Assembly: GCA_011321775.1 (NCBI GenBank)
Contig: DROT01000081.1
Location: forward strand, 1-42,737
DNA from: Gammaproteobacteria bacterium
GTDB lineage: Bacteria; Pseudomonadota; Gammaproteobacteria; DSM-19610
Direction of reading: 5' to 3'
DNA: 42,737 bases
Positions 9,270-17,859 of this stretch are shown piece after piece. The translations under genes were made by a program, and so were the position numbers. Each line of letters starts with the position of its first letter. Within the stretch, counting starts at the first letter, position 1. The notes beneath the pieces are model-generated. The model searched no databases. It saw only the letters and a program-made list of their open reading frames with translations, and was not told the DNA's origin.

Positions 9270-10168
9270 ATGCCCAATAAGATTGCTTTTCTCGGCCTGG
9301 GGGCGATGGGTTCACGTATGGCCATCAACCTTGTCCAGGCCGGACACAGGTTGCATGTCTGGAACCGGATCAAGCGCGCTGCAATCCGCTGGTCGACATG
9401 GGAGCGACTGCCCACGATTCTCCACGGGAGGCAGCGCAACAGGCTGACATCGTGTTTAGCATGGTGCGCGATGACGCGGCTTCACGATCCGTCTGGCTGG
9501 ATGGGGAGACTGGCGCACTTGCCGGAATGGCGGCGGACACCCTTGCGATCGAGTGCAGCACCCTGGGTCTGGACTGGTGCTTGCGACTGAGTCGTCACGT
9601 GGCATCCTATCGGGTGCAGTTTCTGGATGCCCCCGTGGACGGCTCCCGTCCGCAGGCCGAGCCAATCAGCTTATTCATCTGATCGGTGGCGACCCGCGCA
9701 TTGTTCAACGGCTTAGAACCGTGCTGGAAGCCAGCGCTGGGGGCAATTCATCACATCGGAAAACCGGGTGCCGGCATGGCAATGAAGCTGGCGGTGAATG
9801 CCCTGTTCGGTATTCAGGTCGCAGCACTGGGTGAACTGCTGGCTTTGCTGGCCAGTCAAGGCATTGACATCGAAACAGCCGCCACCCTGTTCGGCAAACT
9901 GCCGGTCACCAGTCCCGCCGCCAGGGTGGCAGCAGATAGCATCGCCTCAGGCAGTTTCGCGCCCCTGTTCCCGATTGAACTGGTGCACAAGGATCTCGGG
10001 TACGCCATCGATGCCATCGAACCCGATTCATCCTTGCCGTTGACCGCGACTACCCAGGCATTGTTTGCCCGGGCCATAGCTCACGGTTATGGCACGGAGA
10101 ACATCAACGCCGTCGCCAAGCTATTCCACCCACCTGACTCTGGAAAACAACCATGTTTGATTATCTGA
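9270..10168 (+). pseudogene. 3-hydroxyisobutyrate dehydrogenase-family oxidoreductase, frameshifted
   Basis: Pieces in three reading frames together give one NAD(P)-dependent beta-hydroxyacid dehydrogenase: AFLGLGAMGSRMA (Rossmann nucleotide loop), then NPLVDMGATAHDSPREAA, FLDAPVDGS, QLIHLIGGDP, and finally HHIGKPGAGMAMKLAVNAL with the helical C-terminal domain. Single-base changes explain each break: a loss near 9382, a loss near 9661, and one extra G in the GGGGG run at 9739-9743. The signature segments are otherwise intact, so the damage is recent. It begins 15 bp after azoR and overlaps the next gene by 16 bp, so it was part of this operon. Confidence 0.85.
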
Positions 10169-10710
10169 CGAAAGAAAGCGCGCCTGTGGAGTCCCTGCCG
10201 CAAATTGAACGCTCATTGCAGACCTATGGTTTTTTACCGAAGCTACATGCGGTGATGGCCAACGCTCCGGCAGCTTACCAAGCCTATCTGGATAACTTTG
10301 CACTTTTCGAATCGGCAACCACCTTGTCACCCCTGGAACAACAGATCGTATTCCAGACTTCAAACTACGAAAACCGTTGTCACTACTGTATACCGGGGCA
10401 TATCTACATCCTGAAAACGGCCGGCATGCCTGAGGATATCATCGAAGCACTACGAGAGGGAAAGCCATTGCCAGACCCCAGACTGGATGCCCTGCGAACC
10501 TTTACACGCCAGCTGATCGATCTGCGCGGGCATCTTTCGGATGAACAACTCAACACCTTTATTGCCGCAGGCTACACACCGCGTCAGGCGCTGGAAGTAT
10601 TAGTCGGTTTGGGCGCAAAACCGAATTCCAACTTCGCCAATGCCATGGCGGGTACAGAACTGGACGGGCCGGTTCAACAATACGCCTGGACGCATCCCGA
10701 TCAACGTTGA
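10153..10710 (+). CDS. Carboxymuconolactone decarboxylase (CMD/AhpD-like) family protein
   Basis: A 185-residue helical protein of the CMD/AhpD superfamily. The redox signature is present: an upstream ENR, then CHYC (Cys76, Cys79) and His83, as in AhpD-type proteins that pass thiol electrons, rather than in true lactone decarboxylases. An LDALRTFTRQL helix and the TPRQALEVLVGL segment follow, as is usual in this group. It is the last gene of the azoR operon. A thiol-peroxidase-like or electron-relay role in oxidant defence is inferred. Confidence 0.85.
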   Translation: MFDYLTKESAPVESLPQIERSLQTYGFLPKLHAVMANAPAAYQAYLDNFALFESATTLSPLEQQIVFQTSNYENRCHYCIPGHIYILKTAGMPEDIIEALREGKPLPDPRLDALRTFTRQLIDLRGHLSDEQLNTFIAAGYTPRQALEVLVGLGAKPNSNFANAMAGTELDGPVQQYAWTHPDQR

Positions 10711-10935
10711 TGCCGAGGAGCAGCATGGTGAGAACCACATCGGATCTACGCCGTCAGCATCGCTGCGTGAGCGCCTAACAGGCAATCTCTGTAATCCGTT
10801 TCCTTCGTTTCTTACAACTTGCCTGATCATAGATTGAAATGCGGGCTTCTGCTTTGTTGCTTCTGGTGTCAATGCATACTCACACCGGCTATGGCTTACA
10901 GTACAAGAATCCTGAAACAGGTAATCAGTCTCTGC

Positions 10936-11826
10936 CTAGCCCATCACATCAGGTATTGACAGAAAGTCATCCCAAAGTTTGTTTGCCATTTTCCCTCTGC
11001 GATCCTTGGCAATCCGAGCAACCACAATATCCACGACAGAGCCCTTGATCCAGGGCCCCTCGATAGATAACAGCGTCCCGTCTTCCAGCTCTTTGGCAAT
11101 CATAAAGTCCGGCATATGTCCCCAGGCCATGCCCTGGACGATAATGGACTTTTTGGTGTGCTGATCTCCGACGGTAATACAGTGTGCTTCATCAAGAATG
11201 AAATGCTTTTCCTTTTCAATTCGCCGGGCCGTGTCACGAATGATGCACTGGGTATAGGGCCGTAGCGCGGCATACCGGGTGTCACTGTCCGGGGTAAAAT
11301 CAAGGTAGCCCGGCGCAGCCACTGGTATGATTTTTACCTCCGCGATCTTATGACATTCAAAACGAGGATCAGACGGATTGACGTGATGAATAATCAGATC
11401 CGCATCGCCATCCAGCAATCGTTCCCGTGGCCCGGACAGATTTTCGAAATCCAGATCGAGTTGAACCCGGGGATGCTGCCGGGCAAACCCGCGTAACACC
11501 CGCAGCGTCTCGTCCAGCGGGGTAACATCACCGATCACGATACGCAGTCGGGCCTCATTCCCATCCTTGAGAAAGCTGGCCAGTTCCTCCAGTTCCGCGT
11601 GTTCCCTCAATACTCGCAAGGCACGCTTATGGAAGGCCTCTCCCGCCTCGGTCAGGCCCGTGCGATACCCGGACCGATCGAACAGGGCAAAGCCGATCGT
11701 CTCCTCCAGGCTGCGCATCAGGTTAATCACGCTGGGGTGGCTTCTGTGAAGGGCTTTGGCTCCTGCCTGAAAACTGCCGCCACGCACCACGGCATCGAGA
11801 GTCTGAAGCTGTTTCAGGGAAATCAT
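10936..11826 (-). CDS. LysR-family transcriptional regulator (divergent from MDR oxidoreductase)
   Basis: 296 residues. The helix-turn-helix is at about 1-60 (ISLKQLQTLDAVVRGGSF, then INLMRSLEETIGFALF), followed by the effector-binding domain from LRIVIGDVTP. It starts 98 bp from the divergent MDR gene, the usual arrangement for an LTTR and its target. It is not a close copy of the other LysR protein at 7636. The intervening region is AT-rich and no clear palindromic T-N11-A box stood out there. Confidence 0.92.
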   Translation of the reverse strand: MISLKQLQTLDAVVRGGSFQAGAKALHRSHPSVINLMRSLEETIGFALFDRSGYRTGLTEAGEAFHKRALRVLREHAELEELASFLKDGNEARLRIVIGDVTPLDETLRVLRGFARQHPRVQLDLDFENLSGPRERLLDGDADLIIHHVNPSDPRFECHKIAEVKIIPVAAPGYLDFTPDSDTRYAALRPYTQCIIRDTARRIEKEKHFILDEAHCITVGDQHTKKSIIVQGMAWGHMPDFMIAKELEDGTLLSIEGPWIKGSVVDIVVARIAKDRRGKMANKLWDDFLSIPDVMG

Positions 11827-11924
11827 TTCGATAATACTACAGTGTTTATTCTATTTTTGTACTTTTTTGCTACGTTTTTATCGCCCATCATGTCCTCCAC
11901 ATGAATCAACCGGCGGAGCACAAC

Positions 11925-12902
11925 ATGAAAGCAATAGTAATCAAGGCCTACGGTGGTCCCGAGCAACTGGTCATGGAAGAACTCCCGGATCCGCAACCCC
12001 TGGCGGGCGAGGCCCTGATCCGGGTCAGGGCATTCGGTATCAATCGCGCCGAAACCTATATGCGACGGGGCGTGTGGGGCGATGTGGCACGGGTGAGCGG
12101 GATCGAATGTGTCGGCGAAATTGTAGAAGACACCACCGGCCAGTCCAGCCCCGGGCAGGTGGTGGCGGCCATCATGGGTGGCATGGGGCGCACCATCAAC
12201 GGCAGCTATGCCGAGTATGTGACACTGCCCGCCGGCAATGTCTTCCCCTTACAGACCGGGCTGGACTGGGCCGAGCTGGCGGCCATTCCCGAATCCTACG
12301 CCACGGCCTGGAGCTGTCTGCATGATAACCTGTCCTTGCACGAAGGCGATGTGGTGCTCGTCCGCGGTGGCACATCGGCCCTCGGACAGGCAGCCATCAA
12401 TATCGCCTCCAATGTCAAAAACGTCACGGTTCTGGCCACCACCCGCAAGTCCGAGCATCTGCCACTGCTGGAATCACTGGGTTGCGACACCGGCCTGATC
12501 GATCGGCCCGAACTCAGCCAGGAAGTACGCCGCCTTTGTCCCGATGGCATCGATGCTGTGATGGATATCATCGGCAACACCACGCTCAAGGATTCCCTGC
12601 AAATGGTGAGAAAGGGCGGCAGTGTGTGCAATGCCGGTTTTCTGGGCGGAGGGGATCCCATGTCGTTCAATCCCCTCACCGACATGCCCTCTTCCGTCAA
12701 CCTGAATTTCTTTGCCAGTTTTATGTTGGGCACCAAAGACTTCCCGCTGACCGATATCCCGATGCAGGAGATTGTAGACCGGGTTTCACAAGGAGAATAC
12801 CAAGCCAAACCCGCTCATACCTTTCTGTTCAACGAGACCAGCAAGGCGCACGAAATAATGGAGTCCAATGGTGCGACCGGGAAGATAGTGGTCAGATTGT
12901 AG
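11925..12902 (+). CDS. Zinc-less MDR-superfamily oxidoreductase (quinone reductase-like)
   Basis: A 325-residue medium-chain dehydrogenase/reductase. The start chosen is the ATG of MKAIVIKAYGGPEQL, with GGAG seven bases upstream; an ATG eight codons earlier lacks a ribosome site. It has the GroES-like N-domain (GEALIRVRAFGINRAE), the nucleotide loop region VLVRGGTSALGQAAINIA, and no structural-zinc Cys cluster, which is typical of quinone oxidoreductases and zeta-crystallin-like enzymes that use NADPH. The substrate is unknown. The divergent LysR regulator probably controls it. Confidence 0.9.
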   Translation: MKAIVIKAYGGPEQLVMEELPDPQPLAGEALIRVRAFGINRAETYMRRGVWGDVARVSGIECVGEIVEDTTGQSSPGQVVAAIMGGMGRTINGSYAEYVTLPAGNVFPLQTGLDWAELAAIPESYATAWSCLHDNLSLHEGDVVLVRGGTSALGQAAINIASNVKNVTVLATTRKSEHLPLLESLGCDTGLIDRPELSQEVRRLCPDGIDAVMDIIGNTTLKDSLQMVRKGGSVCNAGFLGGGDPMSFNPLTDMPSSVNLNFFASFMLGTKDFPLTDIPMQEIVDRVSQGEYQAKPAHTFLFNETSKAHEIMESNGATGKIVVRL

Positions 12903-13139
12903 GTGTTCACAGGCGCTGACCACGATTGAAACAGGCCTGCTGAACCGGCACCCCGAATGGCAACCCATTTCCTGCACAGACGTGGCTGAAGCCATGTCGC
13001 GGTTACGTCAGGACCACTTGCTCACAGTCCTCCATCCCAATGGCGACACGCCCTGTACGCACTACCCAAATCGCAGCATTCGACTCCATAGTTACAGGCA
13101 ATTCAGGAGCACAAGTTTTCGGCTCCACTTGCGGCCGGT

Positions 13140-13555
13140 TCATCCCGGTGAAATGGCCGCACCAAGTTGCTCATTTGCCATCGCCTGCCCACTCAAATTC
13201 CAGGCACCGTCCACGGTATGAAGCAGATTGACGTAGATGTGATCCCGCAACTGCTTACCTCCGGCCAGCTCATGGATGATGTACGTGACATCCTTGAAAA
13301 AGCTGGTCTGAATTTCGCGGGTATTAAAGGCAAACGATGGGGTTTCCATTCAACCCAGGTGCCGGCAAAACGCTTACCACCCGAAAAGGCGGCCTTCCCG
13401 GGCAGGACATGTACCTGCGCAGTGCCACTGGGGGTCATGACTTTGTTGCCGGACACGCCGTGCCATTTCAACATGGCTTCCGTAATTTTCTCGACCGCCT
13501 GTTGTCCTGTGACCTCGGACAATACACCTTCAGTCAAGGTGAGCGTCAGCGGCAT
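13140..13555 (-). pseudogene. Tautomerase-superfamily protein, frameshifted
   Basis: The first frame gives MPLTLTLTEGVL with the catalytic-type Pro after Met, then GKAAFSGGKRFAGTWVEWK. A second frame continues with TPSFAFNTREIQ to DHIYVNLLHTVDGAWN and ends at 13140. Together they make a protein of about 137 residues resembling two-domain 4-oxalocrotonate-tautomerase-like proteins. The break lies near 13343, in an A-run on the coding strand that is one base short. The start has AGGAG seven bases upstream. Its promoter holds a palindromic operator. Confidence 0.75.
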
Positions 13556-13582
13556 TGTTTTCTCCTATCGCTACATGGTGAA

Positions 13583-13597
13583 GTTCGCTTTGCGAAC
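13583..13597. promoter_or_regulatory. Perfect 15-bp inverted repeat in the tautomerase leader
   Basis: GTTCGC and GCGAAC around a TTT, 28 bases before the start codon of the broken tautomerase gene. It could be a second operator or a leader hairpin. Nothing else in the window matches it. Confidence 0.4.
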
Positions 13598-13617
13598 GAG
13601 ATAAAATGTGCAGCCAA

Positions 13618-13639
13618 ATATAGACCGATCGGTATATAT
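13618..13639. promoter_or_regulatory. TetR-type operator palindrome upstream of the broken tautomerase
   Basis: A 22-bp palindrome with one mismatched pair, centred on CGATCG. The inner part reads AGACCGATCGGT, close to TetR-family operators built on ACCG/CGGT half-sites. On the gene strand it lies between TTGATA and an AT-rich -10-like TATATT, so a bound repressor would block the promoter. No TetR gene is present in the window. Confidence 0.6.
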
Positions 13640-13698
13640 CAAGGGCATATTTTACTCATCGACTGGTCCACACACATGGACAGGATGCTCCCACCGCT

Positions 13699-14253
13699 TC
13701 ATTCGCCATTTTTCTCCAGAATCCAGGTCGGCTTCCCATCCAGGCTGGTCTGGTTTTTCTCTTTCCAGTAGGCCCGTATTCCGTCCTTGCCCTTCTTCCT
13801 GGCCCAGTCATTCAGCTGGGTTCTCTCGCCCGCATAGTCAAAGAATGGTACCGCCATGCCACAGGATGTCTGCACCAGATCAATGGTCAGGTCGAATATC
13901 TGTCTGGCCCCGGGCAGCGGGTCGAACAGGGCAAACAGTTCCTCCCATTCCGGATCGGATTGATGGATCACCCTGGCCTCACCATAGAGTCGCAAGATCA
14001 TGGGACTACCTTCAAACGCGGCGAACATCAGCGTCATTCGAGCGTTTTCCTGGACATGGGCGGAGGTCTCATTGCCGCTGCCGGTCACGTTCAGCCAGAC
14101 GATTCTGTTCTTGCCGAGCACGCGCAAGGAATCCATCCCTTTGGGTGAAATATTCACCCGGCCATCCGCAGCAGCGGTGCCGACGAAAAAGAGCTTCTGT
14201 GCCTCGACAAAGGTTTTCAGCTTCTCAGGTAATTCGGTATAGCGTTTTCCCAT
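13699..14253 (-). CDS. Pyridoxamine 5'-phosphate oxidase-family flavoprotein
   Basis: A 184-residue split-barrel protein of the PPOX-like group, which binds FMN or F420-like cofactors. Visible blocks are FFVGTAAADGRVNISPKG (start of the barrel and cofactor contact), IVWLNVTGSGNETSAHV and NARMTLMFAAFEGSP. GGAGG lies nine bases before the ATG. It is the last gene of the leftward set that begins with the EamA transporter. True PdxH proteins are longer and carry different end motifs, so B6 synthesis is unlikely; a reductase or oxidase on a small substrate is more likely. Confidence 0.85.
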   Translation of the reverse strand: MGKRYTELPEKLKTFVEAQKLFFVGTAAADGRVNISPKGMDSLRVLGKNRIVWLNVTGSGNETSAHVQENARMTLMFAAFEGSPMILRLYGEARVIHQSDPEWEELFALFDPLPGARQIFDLTIDLVQTSCGMAVPFFDYAGERTQLNDWARKKGKDGIRAYWKEKNQTSLDGKPTWILEKNGE

Positions 14254-14255
14254 GG

Positions 14256-14618
14256 TTAGCGTCCTCCGCTGGAATGAACAGGCCAGTCTTGTTCATCACG
14301 GTTAGCGGTTATCGTGCCGCGGACAAGATCAAACGCGCCCACACCCAGTATCACCAGGTAACGAAACACCGCTGTAGCGACATTGATAACCTGGTATGTG
14401 ATGCCCGCTTCAATCTGAGGCTTCTCGCCAGAAGCCGGGATTCGTCGCCGACTACCTCGCAGGCTAATGGCCGCACTTCCCTCCAGGCAATGGCAATACT
14501 CTATAACCACCGAATGGTAATGACTGTCACCTTTCCGCCCCGGGGGCAGAGAAAACTCGGTGCCCCTGACGTCTGTCGTATCAACCAGTACGGTGATCGT
14601 ATCCGATCGTCGGGTCAT
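14256..14618 (-). CDS. Small cupin protein
   Basis: A 120-residue single-domain cupin. The core is SHYHS, then EYCHCLEGSAAI, GEKPQIEAG and YLVILGVGAFD, matching the two cupin motifs with His, His and Glu as probable metal ligands. The middle distantly resembles the EctC ectoine-synthase cupin, but its flanks differ and no ectA or ectB is nearby, so ectoine synthesis is not proposed. The start overlaps the hydrolase stop (ATGA), and the PPOX gene follows after two bases. Confidence 0.72.
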   Translation of the reverse strand: MTRRSDTITVLVDTTDVRGTEFSLPPGRKGDSHYHSVVIEYCHCLEGSAAISLRGSRRRIPASGEKPQIEAGITYQVINVATAVFRYLVILGVGAFDLVRGTITANRDEQDWPVHSSGGR

Positions 14619-15511
14619 GGGGTCACCCTGTCGCCGGCATAACCCAATGCGGCGATGATCCCTTCCAGTGCCTGATTGAAGGCTTGAGGCTTCACTTGGG
14701 CAACAAAATGCCCGACATCCGGCACCATCACAACATGCGCATTGGCGGCCGATCCCTTGCCGGTGGGCGCGGCATTGATGTTATAAAGCTTGTCGGCGAA
14801 ACGCTTCAGATCCCTGGGTGCCTGATGCGCATTCCAGTCGAACAGTTCATACAGGGCACTGACACCGACCTTCGGATCGGCTGCCGAAAACTTTCCGACA
14901 ATGGCTTCCACGACAATCGGATCGGCCTGCGGGACAAACATGGAGTGCAGCATTTGATCGCTGGTCCCGTGGAAATCCGTTTCAAACGGTTTCACGAACG
15001 CGGCGATTTCCTCCGGACTCTCCGGATACTCGAAGGGCGTATAAAACGTATCGACACCGACAACGCCGACCACGCGATCGCCCAGTTGCTTCGCGGCCTC
15101 CACCACAACCGGGCCACCCATGGAATGCCCGATCAGGATAACCTTGCGGGCGCCGACCTGCCTGACGACGGCCGCCACATCTTCACCGAATGCCGGCATG
15201 GTGTAACGCTGCCGGTGACTGCCCGACTCGCCGTGGCCGGCCAGATCCAGCCAGATAACCTGGTGGTTTCGGGAAAAGTAGTCGATCTGCGCATTCCAGA
15301 ACGTATGATTGCAGGTCCAGCAATGCACGAAGACCAGCGCTGGTTCGCCCGTCCCGCGCACGCTATAGCGGATCGGGCTGCCATCGGCGGAGGCGACCGT
15401 GGCGGTCATCGGCCGTTCTCCATGCCCTGCCGTGACCGCACAGCTCGACAGGATCAGCATGGCGATTAGAACAAGGCAAACCGGACTGTTATTGTAAAAT
15501 GCCGTTTTCAT
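14615..15511 (-). CDS. Exported alpha/beta-hydrolase, lipoprotein type
   Basis: 298 residues from the ATG of MKTAFYNN; GGAG is upstream and the ATG overlaps the preceding stop. A hydrophobic leader ends in ILSSCAV, a lipobox. The hydrolase core follows: VFVHCWTCN (oxyanion region), DLAGHGES, GHSMGG (nucleophile Ser) and VPDVGHF (catalytic His). This is a serine esterase or hydrolase anchored in the envelope; the substrate cannot be read. It lies between the ABM and cupin genes with 4-bp overlaps on both sides, so it belongs to a tight operon. Confidence 0.88.
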   Translation of the reverse strand: MKTAFYNNSPVCLVLIAMLILSSCAVTAGHGERPMTATVASADGSPIRYSVRGTGEPALVFVHCWTCNHTFWNAQIDYFSRNHQVIWLDLAGHGESGSHRQRYTMPAFGEDVAAVVRQVGARKVILIGHSMGGPVVVEAAKQLGDRVVGVVGVDTFYTPFEYPESPEEIAAFVKPFETDFHGTSDQMLHSMFVPQADPIVVEAIVGKFSAADPKVGVSALYELFDWNAHQAPRDLKRFADKLYNINAAPTGKGSAANAHVVMVPDVGHFVAQVKPQAFNQALEGIIAALGYAGDRVTP

Positions 15512-15849
15512 GGGGCTCCATACTCCTTTTCTATTTTGCAAATGCTGACTGAATAACATTCATACCACTGTTCTCGCCCTCTGGCGCGTGCCTCGGCATG
15601 CTCGGCATGATTTCGCCATGCCTCGATTGAAGCCAGGTCTTTCCAATAGGACACCGTAATCCCCATCCCGCTCGCATCGCGCACCGACTTCATACCCAGG
15701 AAACCAGGCTGTTGTGAAACCAGTAGCCGCAGTCGCTCGGCGGTTTTCGCATAATTATCGTCATCGCCCCTTCTACGAAGGGATGTGAAAATAACCGCAT
15801 AGCTTCCTGCCAGCGGTCGGGAGTGTTCCGCTGCGTTATCCATCGTCAT
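15508..15849 (-). CDS. Antibiotic biosynthesis monooxygenase (ABM)-domain protein
   Basis: A 113-residue single ABM domain (dimeric alpha+beta barrel). Characteristic parts are YAVIFTSLRRRGDDDNYAKT, QQPGFLGMKSVRDASGMGIT and VSYWKDLASIEAWRNHAEH, a pattern also found in small heme-degrading or quinol monooxygenases. It starts inside the EamA stop (TAATG) and overlaps the hydrolase start (ATGA). The substrate is unknown. Placement with a hydrolase, a cupin and a flavoprotein suggests breakdown of a small, perhaps aromatic, molecule. Confidence 0.87.
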   Translation of the reverse strand: MTMDNAAEHSRPLAGSYAVIFTSLRRRGDDDNYAKTAERLRLLVSQQPGFLGMKSVRDASGMGITVSYWKDLASIEAWRNHAEHAEARARGREQWYECYSVSICKIEKEYGAP

Positions 15850-16787
15850 TAATCCTTTTCAACTGTCTTCGTGTCTGCTCCATCCCGGCTGATCAGCAGT
15901 ATGCCTGCCAGTATCATCGTCGCCCCCACCATCTGTACCAGGGTCATTGGCTCGCCGAGCAGCAACCAGGCCAGGAACAGGGTAAACACCGGCCCGATTG
16001 AGCCGATGATTGATGCCGAGCCTGCTCCGATACGATGGATACCCGCGTGCATCAGGAAGGCCGGCAACACGGTCGACAGCAATGCCATGAGAACGACCAC
16101 CGCATAGACCCGTGCGGGAAGATCGAGCGCAGACAGCGGATGACTGATTACAAAATGCACACCGGCCGCAAGACCGGCGGCCATCATGGCATAGGCGGTA
16201 TACACGATCGAGCCCAGGCGCTGCATTCGCATGCTGGACAGCATCAGATACAAGGCAAACACCACGGCCGAGCCAAACACCAGGGCGGCACCCCGCCACA
16301 ATTGGGCGGGAACCGTTTCAAGCGAGTGTAAAAACACAAGCGCTATTCCCAGATAACTCAATGCCAACGCCGCTCTTTCCCATGGCGTGACCGGCTTGCG
16401 GTACCATAACGCCGAAAACAGGACTACCAGGGTCGGATAGAGGAACAGGATCAGACGCTCCACACCGGCGGGGATATACGCGAGTCCGGAAAAATCCAGC
16501 AAACCCGCCAGATAGAAGCCCAGCATGCCAAGTAGCGCAACGACCGTACATTCCCGACGGGTTGGTGTCGGGCTGTGTGCCCGGCGTTGCGACCAGAACG
16601 CGACCAGAAGAAAAAAAGGCAGTGCAAACAGCATGCGCAAAGCCATCAGCGTGACGGCGTCCAACCCGCTGCTGTATCCATAAGCCAGTTTGGCCAACAC
16701 GGCCTTGGTCGAGAACCCGACAGCCCCAAGCAGCACCATAAAAGTGCCAGTCAGCCGCTGCCGGGCAGTCGAATGCGAATTTCCCAC
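15849..16787 (-). CDS. EamA/DMT-family inner-membrane transporter
   Basis: 312 residues with ten predicted membrane segments in two EamA repeats (about 15-145 and 160-300); the second repeat closes with PVFTLFLAWLLLGEPMTL, the usual end-of-repeat signature. The start is GTG, supported by GGGGAGA five bases upstream. It heads the five-gene leftward operon EamA-ABM-hydrolase-cupin-PPOX, so it probably exports or imports the compound that those enzymes handle. DMT members move amino acids, nucleotides or drugs; the exact cargo cannot be told. Confidence 0.92.
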   Translation of the reverse strand: MGNSHSTARQRLTGTFMVLLGAVGFSTKAVLAKLAYGYSSGLDAVTLMALRMLFALPFFLLVAFWSQRRAHSPTPTRRECTVVALLGMLGFYLAGLLDFSGLAYIPAGVERLILFLYPTLVVLFSALWYRKPVTPWERAALALSYLGIALVFLHSLETVPAQLWRGAALVFGSAVVFALYLMLSSMRMQRLGSIVYTAYAMMAAGLAAGVHFVISHPLSALDLPARVYAVVVLMALLSTVLPAFLMHAGIHRIGAGSASIIGSIGPVFTLFLAWLLLGEPMTLVQMVGATMILAGILLISRDGADTKTVEKD

Positions 16788-17141
16788 GTCTGTCTCCCCA
16801 ATACCAGGGTAGCCGTGGGTCTTGCTGCGGAAGGAGAGGCTGGACAGTCTAACGCGGCGAGATCCGCGGCTGCCCTGAAGTGATCAATCTATAGCCATAG
16901 AACACCAGCACAGCCCACGATGGAAACGGGGTTTCCACCACAGTCGCATATGGCGTTTGTTAATAGCTGTGAAGAAGTCGGCGTTCATGGCAGTTAGACT
17001 ACGGCTGAACGGACATGCCTGTCAAGAAGGTCGTTAATAGCTACTGCCAATGAGCCCCCGTAGCGATACTGTGTATGTCGATGAGCTGAATCCGACCTAC
17101 GTCAGGATGACGGATTGATCAGGGGGCACCTTGAAAAAGCA
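16788..17141. other. Gene-free stretch upstream of the EamA operon
   Basis: About 350 bp. GTTAATAGCT occurs twice (near 16959 and 17033). Around 17090-17117 AATCCG and CGGATT face each other beside CCGACCTACG, like a REP-type extragenic palindrome. No open frame here has a ribosome site. The promoter of the EamA operon must lie in its left part, but I see no clear -35/-10 pair. Confidence 0.45.
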
Positions 17142-17507
17142 TTATCGGTCAGGGCGTGCTGAACCAGTAACTGTCAGATCAAATCTGAACCACCACCCAT
17201 AATATGCAATGCCGCCGTGCTCTGGAAAGCCCCGCTTGCGGGCTTCTGCTTGAAACAGGTAGTCCGCATAGTCGTAGTTGCAGCGTGTCGGAAAGCCGGG
17301 CAGCCTCTTACCTTCCACCACGCACTCATTGAGATAGATGTGATCGCCACCAACACCCGTCGTCAAAAGCCCTGCCTGGTTAAGGCGGTCAAGATCCGCC
17401 AACGACACATTATTCCAGACCTCATCAACCCCCTCCGCCCGGCACTGAATATCAAGCAAATCATCCAGCAGTACATACTGTACTCTACATCTTGCATCAT
17501 CAGTCAT
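17142..17507 (-). CDS. Hypothetical protein, unrecognised
   Basis: A 121-residue frame from an ATG (MTDDARCRVQYV); a TTG twelve codons upstream is the alternative. Neither has a strong ribosome site. The protein is rich in acidic and aromatic residues (YDYADYLFQAEA, GGIAYYGWWFRFDL), has no signal peptide or membrane segment, and matches no family I know. It stands alone between the EamA operon and the nested-palindrome element. It may be a real small gene or a fragment of an older island. Confidence 0.45.
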   Translation of the reverse strand: MTDDARCRVQYVLLDDLLDIQCRAEGVDEVWNNVSLADLDRLNQAGLLTTGVGGDHIYLNECVVEGKRLPGFPTRCNYDYADYLFQAEARKRGFPEHGGIAYYGWWFRFDLTVTGSARPDR

Positions 17508-17859
17508 GGTTGCCCGGAACCGTTCCTGTTCCTTGAGCGTCAAGGCATATTATCGCGCATTCGCAGCGATGAGCGCCTTGCATACAGCTACCGACGGCTC
17601 TTGCCTCTCCAGATGCGCAAGTTTGCATGTTTTTTCAATCACTCTCAGGCGACTCCGTGTCTACCTGGCGCAGTTCAACCTAAGCGGGAAACAGCAAGTT
17701 GCCCGATTGCCACAGAGCACAAGCATTCTATGGGCTCTGATACCATGACAGCACCGATCTGACACTCATCGTGTCGCTGGATATTGCGTTATAGCCCGTG
17801 GGAAATACCGTGCAGAACGCCATGGATGGTGCAGACCACATTATCAGTGCGATTGTTTT
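17508..17859. other. Gene-free stretch before the nested-palindrome element
   Basis: About 350 bp without a supported gene. Short frames on the plus strand (up to 80 codons) have no ribosome site and no recognised motif. The composition is less GC-rich than the core genes. I see no clear promoter. Confidence 0.4.

Noticed and set aside
10840-10854. 15-bp direct repeat shared with 17237-17251
   Set aside because: A 15-bp match between two places is expected about once by chance in 43 kb; one copy lies in a coding frame.
14256-14618. Cupin as ectoine synthase EctC
   Set aside because: Only the central His-rich segment is alike; the flanking EctC blocks and the ectA/ectB neighbours are missing.
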